The translations under genes were made by a program, and so were the position numbers. A DNA stretch of 64,000 nt from Candidatus Nanoarchaeia archaeon. GTDB taxonomy: Archaea > Nanobdellota > Nanobdellia > Woesearchaeales > JANQNE01. Positions 41,360-51,187 of this stretch are shown here, piece after piece. The notes under the pieces were generated by a model. That model had not been told where the DNA came from, did not search any database, and saw only the letters and a program-made list of their open reading frames with translations. The stretch is taken from NCBI GenBank assembly GCA_028279725.1, contig JANQNE010000009.1, positions 37,460 to 101,459 of the forward strand, read 5' to 3'. Each line of letters opens with the position of its first letter. Positions within the stretch are counted from its first letter, which is position 1.

Positions 41360-42466
41360 TTACTTATTTTTTAAATCTTGTGGTAATCTCCACCATCTGT
41401 CTTCAGGCAGATCTTTATCTAATGAGAAAGTCTGGCCTATCTGGGGTGTTATTACACTTACATTCTTTTTCTTTCCTTCAGCAGTCACAGCATCTAATGG
41501 TGCATGCCAGGAATGCCTTGCCAGAACATACTTGCAGATATGTATAGGCAGCACATGCTCAGCTTTGAGATCTATCGTTGCCTGGATAACTTCATCAGGC
41601 AGCAGATGAAGATATTTCCAGTCATTGTCATACTGTCCTGAATCTAACATAACGATGTCAAACGGTCCGAACTTCTCTCCGATCTTCTTAAACTCATCAA
41701 AATAACCTGAATCGCCGCCGAAATAGATACTTCTATTGCCATTCTTTATGACCCAGGAACCCCAAAAAGTAGTATCTCTGTTGAATATGCCACGAGAACC
41801 GAAATGTCTTGCTGGTGTAAGGACTAATTTAGTCCCTTTATGTTCTGCCTCATCATACCAGTCCATCTCTTTTATGTTCTCTTCTTTGATTCCCCATTTC
41901 AACAGATGAGGTTTTGTCCCAAGCGGAACATAGAAAGTTGAGTTTTTCAGTTTTTTGACTGTTCCCAGATCAAGATGGTCCATATGGTCATGTGATATAA
42001 GGACAGCATCGATCTTCGGCAGATCTTCAAAGGAGTAACTGTTCGTGTATGGGAATGGCTTTGGACCCATATAAAGAGGAGGAAGCCTGTTTGGATTCAG
42101 CACAGGGTCTGTTATGATCGTTATCTCTTTCAGCTTCAGCAGAACAGTAGAGTGGCCCAGCCATGTGATCCCTTCTTTTGAGCTGTTGAGCTTGACTGTC
42201 TTCAAAGGCTCGCTCGGAAATCTCCCATCATCGTTCTTGAATAGATATTCATATATTCCTCCGATAAATGAGTAGTTTTCGTTTGATATCATCGGAGTAG
42301 GCAGAAAATTTTGGAACTTGCCGTCTTTATAGTTAGGAGAACCATCATATCCTCCATTTCCTGCACCCATCTGAGGAGAAGTATTATAGTAGATAACTCC
42401 AAATACTAAAGCCAGTCCGATAATCCCTCCTATTATCATCAATATCATTTTTATTTTCTTGTTCAT
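41360..42466 (-). CDS. Membrane-anchored MBL-fold hydrolase (NAPE-PLD-like)
   Basis: An N-terminal helix (MILMIIGGIIGLALVFGVIYY) anchors the protein outside the membrane. The catalytic domain has the metallo-beta-lactamase metal motif ISHDHMDHLD, then TPARHFGSRG, GGDSGY and a final LPIH histidine, in the order typical of NAPE-type phospholipase D and related phosphodiesterases. The substrate could be a phospholipid but this is not established. Length 368. Confidence 0.87.
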   Translation of the reverse strand: MNKKIKMILMIIGGIIGLALVFGVIYYNTSPQMGAGNGGYDGSPNYKDGKFQNFLPTPMISNENYSFIGGIYEYLFKNDDGRFPSEPLKTVKLNSSKEGITWLGHSTVLLKLKEITIITDPVLNPNRLPPLYMGPKPFPYTNSYSFEDLPKIDAVLISHDHMDHLDLGTVKKLKNSTFYVPLGTKPHLLKWGIKEENIKEMDWYDEAEHKGTKLVLTPARHFGSRGIFNRDTTFWGSWVIKNGNRSIYFGGDSGYFDEFKKIGEKFGPFDIVMLDSGQYDNDWKYLHLLPDEVIQATIDLKAEHVLPIHICKYVLARHSWHAPLDAVTAEGKKKNVSVITPQIGQTFSLDKDLPEDRWWRLPQDLKNK

Positions 42467-42478
42467 TTTATATATTTA

Positions 42479-44263
42479 TTATACCAACCTGCCTTTCCTC
42501 AACTCAGATATAAACCTAACAATAGCCAACACTATAGCAGTAAACACAACATGCACCAACAATAACCCAAACTGATTTCCCATCTGAGAAAGAGGTATCC
42601 CATAGAACAGACTCTGCTGTAGCATACTAACTGAAACAGAAAAAGGCAAACTGCCAGCCAATGCACTCATAAAAGCACTCATCCTTTCGATAGGAAATAT
42701 AGTTCCTGATAATATAAAAGTAATAACCAAGAGAAAAGTACAAACTAATAACGAACTAGCCTTATTCTTCACAGCATACGCAATGATCATACCATAAAGT
42801 GAAAACACAACACCGATCAGAACAACAACAGGCAATATCGTCCAAATATTTTCAAAAACATCAAGATAAAAAGAATAATGAGCAACTAACAGCAACACTC
42901 CAATCTGCAAAAACATGATCACAAAAGATGTCAAAAACAATGAAGCAGTAAACACCTGTCTAAAAGCAGGTATTAAAAATCCTCTAAAATAAGCTGGAGA
43001 ATGCATCTCATCCAAAACTATGATATTCGACAAAATAACAGCTATAAAACAAACAAGTATAGCAATGATCAAAGGAAATAATATCTGAGTACTACCATAA
43101 TTAATCAAATCTCTCTTCTTCTCTTCACTTATCTCAGCTACAGCAGGAGTTATCTCTTTATTTATCCTCTTAGAACCAGAAAACAAAGGCTTATACTCAA
43201 ACTCAAACGGATGCAATAAAGCATCTGTTCCCATCCCTGCAACTTCCTTCATCTTGTTCTTCTGTTCATATATCTTATCCTTAGTACTCCTCAAACTAAC
43301 CAATCTGGAATCCAAAGTAATTATCATAGTATTAAGCTCACGCAAAGCATCATCAAAATATACCTGCGCATCATCAGCATCATCCAATATATCATCAACA
43401 TCTCCCAGACGGCTCTTATACACTCCCATATCACTTTGAACATTATACTGCAAAGTCCAAAGATCATCCTCGATATCCTCAAGATAATTTATATTACTGG
43501 AGATTTGATCAGCAGTATAGCTGTCATTCAGGTACAAAGCAGTACTCCTAAGATTATGCATCATAGTAATTGTATTCGTAACTCTTGTTCTTGCTGATTC
43601 AATCTCATCAACAGCATCTTCGCCATACTCACCACTATTAACAATCAATGAATCATAATTCCTGTGCGCATCATACAGAGCATTATCATACTTAGTCTCA
43701 GCATCATGTATTCTTGCCCTTGCATCGACAAGCTGTCTTCTCTGCACTTCCAGGGAATTTATCATCTCATAAAGCAGAGCCTCTCCCTCATCCATCAGCA
43801 GAGCGACAGAAGACACCTGGCTAAGCATCCCTTCAGTAGCTGATTCAACAATAACATTCTCTTTCTCAATAACAGCAGACTTAAGATTCTCTAACAAAAT
43901 CAAAGATATTATCTCCCTTCCATTATCAAAATGCGCTTCAATACCAACCCTATCTCCTCCTAAAGATCTTATATGAAGACACCCATGCAGGGCCTGCCTC
44001 ATAAGCTTATCTTTACAGACATCAAGATTTGTATAAGGGTAGAACTTTCCCATATATGATAAAGAATCAACCAAAGAATCCATCTCAAACTCAGCTTCAT
44101 TCACATAACCGAGCTTAACATTCCTGAAACCTGAAGAAGAAAATGAAAAAGCCAATATAGCGATTATCAGCAAAGGGCCTATGATAAGCATAGACATAGA
44201 TACCCATGATCTAAATATATTCTTCAGATTCTTCCATGTATTCAAAAATGTCTGCATTATCAT
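42479..44263 (-). CDS. ABC-2 type exporter permease with large external coiled coil
   Basis: A first membrane helix (residues about 20-42) is followed by some 340 residues outside the membrane, helical and rich in Asp/Glu/Arg, typical of long coiled coil. Five or six C-terminal helices (from about residue 385) form the ABC-2 permease core. The layout is that of YhgE/Pip-like exporters. The ATPase is encoded just upstream, overlapping by four bases (44260-44263). The cargo may be lipids, peptides or surface molecules. Confidence 0.85.
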   Translation of the reverse strand: MIMQTFLNTWKNLKNIFRSWVSMSMLIIGPLLIIAILAFSFSSSGFRNVKLGYVNEAEFEMDSLVDSLSYMGKFYPYTNLDVCKDKLMRQALHGCLHIRSLGGDRVGIEAHFDNGREIISLILLENLKSAVIEKENVIVESATEGMLSQVSSVALLMDEGEALLYEMINSLEVQRRQLVDARARIHDAETKYDNALYDAHRNYDSLIVNSGEYGEDAVDEIESARTRVTNTITMMHNLRSTALYLNDSYTADQISSNINYLEDIEDDLWTLQYNVQSDMGVYKSRLGDVDDILDDADDAQVYFDDALRELNTMIITLDSRLVSLRSTKDKIYEQKNKMKEVAGMGTDALLHPFEFEYKPLFSGSKRINKEITPAVAEISEEKKRDLINYGSTQILFPLIIAILVCFIAVILSNIIVLDEMHSPAYFRGFLIPAFRQVFTASLFLTSFVIMFLQIGVLLLVAHYSFYLDVFENIWTILPVVVLIGVVFSLYGMIIAYAVKNKASSLLVCTFLLVITFILSGTIFPIERMSAFMSALAGSLPFSVSVSMLQQSLFYGIPLSQMGNQFGLLLVHVVFTAIVLAIVRFISELRKGRLV

Positions 44264-44988
44264 TGTAAAAACTTGACAAACAACCTCTCCAGTGATTTTA
44301 TCTTATGCTTTTTAGCAAATGAATAAAGTCCTTTATGATCATAGAACATGCCCTGATCCAAGATACCAAAAGTAGTGCAGTGCTGCTGCATCTGATGCAG
44401 TATATGACTAGAGATGATAACAGTCTTCCCAACTTCCTTTATCCTCTTTATCATATCCCATATCTGATCACTAAGTATAATATCTAACCCAGTTGTCGGC
44501 TCATCTAATATGATAATATCAGGATCATGTATTAGACAGATCGCTAGATCTAATCTTCTCTTCATCCCGCCTGAAAGCTTTGAAGCACTCACTTTCCTGG
44601 CCCTCTGCAGAGAAAAAAGCTCCAATAATCTTGTGATCCTCTCCTTTAGGACTTTCCTTTTAACATCATACATCCTTCCATAATACCAAAGGTTCTCTTC
44701 AACACTTAACTTAGGATAAAAAGAAGTATCCTGAGCAGCAAACCCTATCTTTTTCTTCATAGCAAAACTGTTCGGCCTTATCTTTCTGCCTTTATACAGA
44801 ATTACACCTTTATCTTCCTCAACCAATCCCAATAATATATGCAATAACGTAGTCTTTCCAGCTCCACTTCTGCCCAAAAGACCAAAGATCTCATTCTCAT
44901 AGATAGAAAAACTTACATTAGAAAGAACAGTCTGCTTTCCAAACTTCTTTGAAATACCTTTAAATTCTAAAATTGCCTCTTTTTTCAT
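44260..44988 (-). CDS. ABC transporter ATPase for the adjoining exporter
   Basis: Walker A is GRSGAGKTT, the Q-loop IGFAAQD, the signature LSGGMKRR, Walker B IIILDEPTTGLD and the switch histidine ISSHI. It is the nucleotide-binding subunit of the ABC-2 exporter encoded downstream. Length 242. It starts one base after the dphB stop. Confidence 0.92.
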   Translation of the reverse strand: MKKEAILEFKGISKKFGKQTVLSNVSFSIYENEIFGLLGRSGAGKTTLLHILLGLVEEDKGVILYKGRKIRPNSFAMKKKIGFAAQDTSFYPKLSVEENLWYYGRMYDVKRKVLKERITRLLELFSLQRARKVSASKLSGGMKRRLDLAICLIHDPDIIILDEPTTGLDIILSDQIWDMIKRIKEVGKTVIISSHILHQMQQHCTTFGILDQGMFYDHKGLYSFAKKHKIKSLERLFVKFLQ

Positions 44989-44989
44989 A

Positions 44990-45739
44990 TTATTTCCACA
45001 TCTTCAAAGCATCTTCTTCCATAAAATGTAACTTACCAACAACAATTAAACAATGCAATGGCTTCCCAAAATCAAGATCAACTATATCCTGAACTGACCC
45101 AGATTTAATCACAAAATCCTTAGCTCCCAATCTTGCACAACCAACCACAAGTGTATCTTCATTAAAAACTTTCTCTTTCCTTTTATCCTCTATCTTCAAT
45201 AATTCAGAAATCCCTTGATTGACAGTCATAAACTTAGGCGGCTTAACATCTAACAGCACCAAAGTATGCAGACCCATAGAAGAATTCATCTTTATAACAT
45301 CATAAGCAGTCTCAGGCTTATAGCTTTTTGTAGGAAATGGAATCGACGTAGTCTTCCCATACTTATACAATTCCAATCCAACAATACCGACAGCATTCAA
45401 CACAGACGCATTAAATATAACTTCAAACTTAATTTTCTTCTCCCTAGCTCTTAGCATAAGATCAGTATGTGTCGTAGCTCCCATGCTATCTCCAATAACT
45501 AAAAAAGCAACATCACTATCAACTGCATCATCCAAAATAGTATCAGCTTCCCTCTCAACCAACTTACGGTCAGCCAACACCACTTTCTTATCATAAAGCT
45601 TCTCCAAAGCTTTAACATCACACTGTAGTTTAGAAGTATATGACTCCAAATACACCTTCTTGCACTTCTCAATAACCTCTAACCCTCTCAAACTAATATC
45701 CCTTTCATCCGCTAATCCTATACCTATAAAATATAACAT
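44990..45739 (-). CDS. dphB: Diphthine synthase (Dph5/DphB)
   Basis: This SAM-dependent methyltransferase of diphthamide synthesis modifies the histidine of elongation factor 2. Diagnostic segments are FIGIGLADERDISLRGLE, AFLVIGDSMGATTHTDLMLRA (SAM site; many homologues read GDPMGATTHTD), FNASVLNAVGIVGLELYKYGKTTSIPFP and GCARLGAKD. Length 249 is typical. It is one base from the DNA ligase stop upstream, so the genes are likely one transcript. Confidence 0.95.
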   Translation of the reverse strand: MLYFIGIGLADERDISLRGLEVIEKCKKVYLESYTSKLQCDVKALEKLYDKKVVLADRKLVEREADTILDDAVDSDVAFLVIGDSMGATTHTDLMLRAREKKIKFEVIFNASVLNAVGIVGLELYKYGKTTSIPFPTKSYKPETAYDVIKMNSSMGLHTLVLLDVKPPKFMTVNQGISELLKIEDKRKEKVFNEDTLVVGCARLGAKDFVIKSGSVQDIVDLDFGKPLHCLIVVGKLHFMEEDALKMWK

Positions 45740-47512
45740 CTACCCTCTTCCCCTCTGATCAAAATAAAGCTCTTCAACCATATCCAGTGAACTAACTTCA
45801 TCAACAGGCTTATCCTCCCTCAACTTAACTAACCTTGGAAATCTTAAAGCATAACCAGAATTATAAGTTGGACTCTTCTGTATCTCTTCATAATTAACTT
45901 CAATGACAATCTTCGCCTTAACCTTAACTTCCTTCCCATCTTCAGCAGTTATCAACGGCTTCAAAAGCTCAGTCAATTCCTCAAACGAAGTTCCTTCTTC
46001 AGCTTTTTCTTTAATACCAGTTCCGACCTTTCCTATCTCTAACAGCTGACCATCTTCATCCTGACAGGCAACAACAAAAGTACTAAGCCACTTGCTCCTC
46101 TTCCCTTCTCCCCACTCAGCTCCAACAATAACTAAATCAAGTGTCTCCATTATAGGCTTTATCTTAACACCATAACCGACTCTTGACCCAGGCTTATACG
46201 GAGCAGAAAGATTCTTAGCCATCACACCTTCATTTCCGACTTTCAAAGCATCTTCATAAAATTTCTTAGCCTCACCAACCTTAGAAGTTATAACCTGCTT
46301 CGCCAACTCTAACTTTCCTTTGCTCTCTTTAACTATTCCTTTCAGCTTCTCTCTCCTATCACTAAAATTAACCTTCAACAGATTCTCCCCATCAATTGAC
46401 ATAGCATCAAACAGAACAACCATAACAGGAATCTCCTTCACCATCTTCTCAATCTCATATTTTCTTTTAATCCTCTGAGAAATATTCTGGAAAGCCAAAA
46501 ACTTTCCCTTAGAAACACCGACTATCTCAGCATCTAAGATAAAATTATCCGACTTGATATTCTTCTCAACTGCAGAAACAACATCAGGAAACTGATGTGT
46601 AACATTCTCTAATCTCCGAGTATACAAAACTATATTCCCTTTCTTATGTATCTGTATCCTGAACCCGTCATACTTATACTCAAAAGCAGCCGGAACACCA
46701 ACTCTCTCAAAAGCATCCTCAAAATCAGCAGCCTTCTGATAAAGCATCGCCTTTATCGGCTTATCAACCTTAAGCTCAATCTTATCAAGCCCTTTCACAC
46801 CTTTCTCCTTCGCAACTAAAGCAACTTTAGCATAATCATTAGTAACATCAAGTGCTTCCTGAACCTTATTCACACAATCAAGATAATTATTCCATTTTTC
46901 CTTATCCTTTTTGAATTCCTTAGTCCATGCAACACCTTTTTCAGTATCTATCTCCAGGCCCAACTCATCCCAAAAATAAGCCCAGACTATAGCATCTCTT
47001 AAGGTTCCTTCACCAACACCAACTCTCATCTCCTCCAGAACAGTCCTGACAATATACCTTGCTTCAGCAGGAGAAGCTGAAGTCAATAACTCAGCGATCA
47101 GTTTAACTTTCTTATCAACAGTACCAGCTCCTTCCAAAGTTGATAAAGACTGCAGATTCTTATACACCTTAGAAACACTCAAATCCTGAGAAAATAAAGT
47201 AGCCTGCTTCTTCTTACCAACCAACTTCTCAGCTGCAGCACCAAGATCACCTTCTTTTCTCCACATAGTTTCAACCTTAGCAGAGTCGATCCCAGTTGCA
47301 ATAACGATTGCCTTCAGCACTAATTTAGAAGCAACACCTATCTTCCTGTCGTCCCATTTAGGATATATCCTACCCTGCAACAACAACATAACTAATTCAA
47401 TATCATCAGCCTTAACCTTACGAAGAAAATTAGCTATTGCGTTTGTCTTATCTAATCTCTTTGTAGTCTTATCCAGTTCCCCATACACACTAACTAGCTC
47501 TGAATATTTCAT
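45740..47512 (-). CDS. lig: ATP-dependent DNA ligase
   Basis: The active-site motif FEYKYDGFRIQIH contains the KxDG lysine that is adenylated. Other ligase motifs are YTRRLENVTHQFPDV (motif III region), LDAEIVGV (motif IIIa), GVMAKNLSAPYKPGSR (motif IV-V) and VKIKP. The N-terminal DNA-binding domain and C-terminal OB-fold complete the archaeal/eukaryotic ligase I layout at 590 residues. It joins Okazaki fragments and repair nicks. Confidence 0.95.
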   Translation of the reverse strand: MKYSELVSVYGELDKTTKRLDKTNAIANFLRKVKADDIELVMLLLQGRIYPKWDDRKIGVASKLVLKAIVIATGIDSAKVETMWRKEGDLGAAAEKLVGKKKQATLFSQDLSVSKVYKNLQSLSTLEGAGTVDKKVKLIAELLTSASPAEARYIVRTVLEEMRVGVGEGTLRDAIVWAYFWDELGLEIDTEKGVAWTKEFKKDKEKWNNYLDCVNKVQEALDVTNDYAKVALVAKEKGVKGLDKIELKVDKPIKAMLYQKAADFEDAFERVGVPAAFEYKYDGFRIQIHKKGNIVLYTRRLENVTHQFPDVVSAVEKNIKSDNFILDAEIVGVSKGKFLAFQNISQRIKRKYEIEKMVKEIPVMVVLFDAMSIDGENLLKVNFSDRREKLKGIVKESKGKLELAKQVITSKVGEAKKFYEDALKVGNEGVMAKNLSAPYKPGSRVGYGVKIKPIMETLDLVIVGAEWGEGKRSKWLSTFVVACQDEDGQLLEIGKVGTGIKEKAEEGTSFEELTELLKPLITAEDGKEVKVKAKIVIEVNYEEIQKSPTYNSGYALRFPRLVKLREDKPVDEVSSLDMVEELYFDQRGRG

Positions 47513-47568
47513 AATCTTTATATACCAGCACTTATTTATATAGCTTGTTATAAAAAGAGGCTAATAAT

Positions 47569-48261
47569 ATGGACGCTATAGAATGCATGAAAACAAGAAG
47601 ATCCATAAGAAAATACCTAGATGTCCCTGTTGAATGGGATAAGGTTTCTGACATTCTTGACTGTGGAAGATTAGCACCTTCAGCAGGAAATCTCCAAAAC
47701 TGGAAATTCATAGTTATCACAGACAATGAAGAAAAGCTTCCTATTGCAGAAGCATGCGTTCAGCAGTTATGGATCGCAAAAGCACCTGTAATTATCATCC
47801 TTGTATCAGAGCCAGACAAATGCAAAAGATTCTACGGCATGAGGGGAGAAAGATTATACACTATCCAAAACTGCGCAGCAGCAGCACAAAATATGTTAAA
47901 CGCAGCTCATGGATTGGGATTAGGTGGATGCTGGATAGGAGCATTTGATGAAGACATGCTAAAAAGAGCTCTAGGAATGCCTGAAGAAGTAAGACCTCAA
48001 ATCGTATTAACAATAGGCTATCCAGACGAAAAAGTTCCAAAACCAAGAAAATTTCCTTTAGAAGTAATAGCATACAGAAGAAAATGGCGTGGAAGAGTCT
48101 ATGATGGAGACAAAGCCATGGGCTGGCACTCTCCAAAGACTGAAAAGGTCATCCACACAGGAATCAACTTAGTAAAAACAGCTCCAGACAAAGTAAGAGC
48201 TCACGCAAAAAAACTCTCAGATAAAATTAAGAAAAAACTCAAAGAGAAAAAGAATCCTTAA
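47569..48261 (+). CDS. Nitroreductase-family protein
   Basis: This FMN-dependent flavoprotein has TRRSIRKY at the N-terminus, LDCGRLAPSAGNLQNWKF (flavin loop), AAAAQNMLNAAHGLGLGGCWIGAF and TIGYPDE. A lysine-rich C-terminal extension of about 40 residues is extra. The family reduces nitro compounds, quinones or flavins. The true substrate is unknown. A TATA box in the 56 bases before the start divides it from the divergent ligase gene. The 3' end overlaps the convergent regulator by 23 bases. Confidence 0.9.
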   Translation: MDAIECMKTRRSIRKYLDVPVEWDKVSDILDCGRLAPSAGNLQNWKFIVITDNEEKLPIAEACVQQLWIAKAPVIIILVSEPDKCKRFYGMRGERLYTIQNCAAAAQNMLNAAHGLGLGGCWIGAFDEDMLKRALGMPEEVRPQIVLTIGYPDEKVPKPRKFPLEVIAYRRKWRGRVYDGDKAMGWHSPKTEKVIHTGINLVKTAPDKVRAHAKKLSDKIKKKLKEKKNP

Positions 48262-49201
48262 GACTTACCATATACTTTAGCTTATGAACTTTCTTTGCCT
48301 TGTAATATTTCCAGTTTCTTATTTTCTCAGGAAACATCATCTTTAGCTGATTGATGATCTTAATAAAATCATCATAACTCTCAACCTCGACGTCAAACTC
48401 AAAATCACTTCCCCCAAAAGCTCTGTCTTCATAAGTAACATTGGGGTGTGATCTGCAAAACTCCCTTAAAGAATTTATGATGCTTGAATCTTCAAGATCA
48501 AGATCAACCTTGTAATATTCATACCCTATCTTTTCATGATTTATCTTAGCCCTGTAACACAATATTATTTTATCTTTCTCTAATCTCCTCAGCTTATACT
48601 TGGTTGTGTTTATAGACATCCCAAGCTTCTGACCTATCTGCGCTAAAGGCATTCTCGCATTTGATGATATAAGATCAAGAAGCTCAACATCATCTTCCCC
48701 TTTGATCTTTGAAACTCCGATATTAAAAAAAGACTCATCCTTCCCTCCGAGATAATTCTTTAGATAATGAAGAAGCTCCACCATCACATTAACTTGGACA
48801 TGAGATATATACTTTCTATACTTAATCATTGTTGCCTCAAGTATATTATTAAATTCCTTATGAGACTTCACGAATATACCGCACGCAATATCACACTGTC
48901 CTTCTGTCTCATACACAGTTAGGCTGTTTGGCATATCAGCAAAATATTTTATCATCTCTTTCTCTATTTCAGGAGTTGTATTCTTGAAATTTACATACAA
49001 TCTCACTAAAAGATAACCAAGTGCAGCATGATCGATCAGTGCATAATACCCTCCGATTATTCCTTTTCTCTCAAGCTGTCCAACCCTGTATTGGACAACA
49101 TCTCTGCTAACCTTTATCCTCTTTGCAAGCTGACTAAAGGTGATTCTAGCATCCTTGTCCAATTCTGTAAGAATACGCATATCTGTTTTATCAAGCTTCA
49201 T
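48239..49201 (-). CDS. Second double Lrp/AsnC-type regulator
   Basis: The same tandem layout as the gene at 39899 is seen. The first HTH is TDMRILTELDKDARITFSQLAKRIKVSRDVVQYRVGQLERKG, the second DLISSNARMPLAQIGQKLGMSINTTKYKLRRLEKDK, each with a RAM-like domain. Lrp-family proteins assemble as dimers or octamers and respond to amino acids. No divergent operon is adjacent, so its targets are probably elsewhere. The 3' end overlaps the nitroreductase gene by 23 bases. Confidence 0.87.
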   Translation of the reverse strand: MKLDKTDMRILTELDKDARITFSQLAKRIKVSRDVVQYRVGQLERKGIIGGYYALIDHAALGYLLVRLYVNFKNTTPEIEKEMIKYFADMPNSLTVYETEGQCDIACGIFVKSHKEFNNILEATMIKYRKYISHVQVNVMVELLHYLKNYLGGKDESFFNIGVSKIKGEDDVELLDLISSNARMPLAQIGQKLGMSINTTKYKLRRLEKDKIILCYRAKINHEKIGYEYYKVDLDLEDSSIINSLREFCRSHPNVTYEDRAFGGSDFEFDVEVESYDDFIKIINQLKMMFPEKIRNWKYYKAKKVHKLKYMVSLKDSFSL

Positions 49202-49297
49202 TATACTAAATAATGAATTTTATTATATAAATATTTGCATTTTTATGGAAAAATATAGAATAAATTTTATATATCTAAAAAACGTTACCACTATAAA

Positions 49298-49972
49298 ATG
49301 GGAATAAAAAAACTAAGAAAAGATCTTGAAGAGCTAAGAGAAAAGAATACCTCAGCAAAGATAGATGAAACAATGATAGACATAACAGATTGCTTTGGAA
49401 AAAGATTCCCTAAAAATTTCGGAGAAGATCCGATTGTACTTGGATATACTGTAAGAGATGGTCTTAATTTAGAAAAATACAGCAATTTTTCTGAAGGCAT
49501 GTATCAGACAAAAAAAGATATCCCTTATTTTACAGCATTAAGCTGCTTATGTGTAAAGCCGATACAAAATACATCATTCTCAGAAGTATATCATTTGTTA
49601 AAAGACAGAAAAAGATCTGAAAAAGCAGTAGGGTTTAGAAAAAATACACTTGATAATCTGGTAAAAAGGACAGGGATCAATCCTGAAAATGATCAGATCT
49701 TTATGTTTGCAGCAGATAAAAGAGATGAACTGGAAAAAAGAGCAAGGCTTAGCCAGGTATGGCTTAAACAGATGATGAAATATGGGGGGGAGACCCTGGA
49801 CATCTCTGAAAAAGAAGAACATATATTGATGCAAGAACTATATGGAGAATTATTGCAGGAAGATCTTACACAAGAGAGAGTAAGGCCTTATTCATATATG
49901 CCAGGTAAGCCATACCATACAGAAGAATCAGAAATATTCCTGCTAAAAAAATTACAGAACTTGAAAAAATAA
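49298..49972 (+). CDS. Unknown soluble protein
   Basis: This 224-residue soluble, charged protein starts MGIKKLRKDLEELREK. Helical stretches such as YGGETLDISEKEEHILMQELYGELLQ suggest a mainly alpha fold. An AT-rich box lies about 30 bases upstream. No family is recognised. Confidence 0.6.
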   Translation: MGIKKLRKDLEELREKNTSAKIDETMIDITDCFGKRFPKNFGEDPIVLGYTVRDGLNLEKYSNFSEGMYQTKKDIPYFTALSCLCVKPIQNTSFSEVYHLLKDRKRSEKAVGFRKNTLDNLVKRTGINPENDQIFMFAADKRDELEKRARLSQVWLKQMMKYGGETLDISEKEEHILMQELYGELLQEDLTQERVRPYSYMPGKPYHTEESEIFLLKKLQNLKK

Positions 49973-49978
49973 AAAACC

Positions 49979-50119
49979 CTATTGCCGAAGCAATAGAGAG
50001 ATAAAAGTCTCCTTACCCTTGCTATAGATTGTTTGGGGGTGGTTTTTCCAGAAATAAATAACAAGGGCTAGGAAAACACACCAAATAGGTGATCATAAAG
50101 GTAAGTCAAAGACTTACCT
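49979..50119. other. Structured stretch between a plus-strand gene and ftsZ
   Basis: This gap contains no gene. CTATTGC (49979-49985) pairs with GCAATAG (49990-49996) in a tight hairpin. GGTGGTTTTTCC and GGAAAACACACC (about 50036-50082) form an imperfect 12-bp stem. AGGTAAGTC and GACTTACCT (50099-50119) form a 9-bp stem around the ftsZ stop codon and may act as its terminator. GAAAACACACCAAA (50072-50085) is identical to a 14-mer on the minus strand at 7732-7745. Confidence 0.45.
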
Positions 50120-51187
50120 AACGATTTCTATACCTAATTCATCACTCATCTTTTGAGTTTCTACTGCCTGCGCTTTCTTATCCACTTTACCAATTATCCA
50201 AGGGGAATTAACTCCTGTGATAATTGTCATAACTGCAACTTTTCCTTTCATCTCATCACTTACTCTTGCTCCCCAGATGACATTTGCATCATCATCCAAA
50301 GATTCTGTCACTAGTTCTCCAATTCTGTTGATCTCATCAAGAGTCAGGTCTGGTCCGCCATGCACATGTATCAAAGCTCCTGTTGCTCCTTCATAATTGA
50401 TGTCCAGCAAAGGATTAGATAATGCTCCTTTTACAGATTCATCAACCTTGTTCTCTGTATCTGAAGCTCCAACTCCTATAGCTGCAACTCCTCCGTTTGT
50501 CATTATTGCCTTTACATCTGCATAGTCCAGATTAACCAGTGATGGAACTGCAATAGTCTCAACGATTCCTTTGATCATTGTACTAATAAGCTCATTCGCA
50601 ACAGCAAAAGCCTGCTGAATCGGCAGATTTCCTGCAATATTTACAAGCCTGTTATTGTCTATAACAATAACTGTATCGCAAACTTGTCTTAATTGCTGTA
50701 GCCCGAATTCAGCCTTGTCAACTCTTGCTCTTTCTATGCTGAATGGCATTGTTACAGTTCCTATAACTATAGATCCGATATCTTTTGCAACCTGGGCAAC
50801 TACTGGTGCTGCTCCTGTCCCTGTTCCGCCTCCCATACCAGCACATACAAATGTCATATCTGCTGCCTTAAGAGACTCCTTAACTTCCTGGATGCTCTCC
50901 TGAGCTGATTCAGCTCCTTTATTTGGGAATCCTCCGCATCCTAGACCTCTTGTAAGGTCTTTTCCCAATAGGAATTTCCTGTCTGCTTCTGTTATTGTCA
51001 GGTGTTGTTGGTCTGTATTACATGCTATGATCTCTGCACCCTTTACACCTTTCTTGTAAAGCCAGTTAACCATATTGTTTCCAGCTCCACCGCATCCTAT
51101 TACCTTTATGTTTGCTTGTCCTACTTGGACATTTTCAAAACCAGCCTCGTCAGCTGTTTTCATTGCGTTTTCTATTATAAAATCCAT
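50114..51187 (-). CDS. ftsZ: Cell-division GTPase FtsZ
   Basis: The tubulin-like GTPase polymerises at the division site. The N-terminal NIKVIGCGGAGNNMVN, the signature loop AGMGGGTGTGAAPVVAQ, the TVTMPF segment and the NLDYADVKAIMTNGG region with its catalytic Asp pair are all present. Length 357 is typical. A TATA box (ATATATAAA, near 51268-51280) precedes a leader of about 60 bases with a strong AGGGGGAG ribosome site. Confidence 0.96.
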   Translation of the reverse strand: MDFIIENAMKTADEAGFENVQVGQANIKVIGCGGAGNNMVNWLYKKGVKGAEIIACNTDQQHLTITEADRKFLLGKDLTRGLGCGGFPNKGAESAQESIQEVKESLKAADMTFVCAGMGGGTGTGAAPVVAQVAKDIGSIVIGTVTMPFSIERARVDKAEFGLQQLRQVCDTVIVIDNNRLVNIAGNLPIQQAFAVANELISTMIKGIVETIAVPSLVNLDYADVKAIMTNGGVAAIGVGASDTENKVDESVKGALSNPLLDINYEGATGALIHVHGGPDLTLDEINRIGELVTESLDDDANVIWGARVSDEMKGKVAVMTIITGVNSPWIIGKVDKKAQAVETQKMSDELGIEIVR

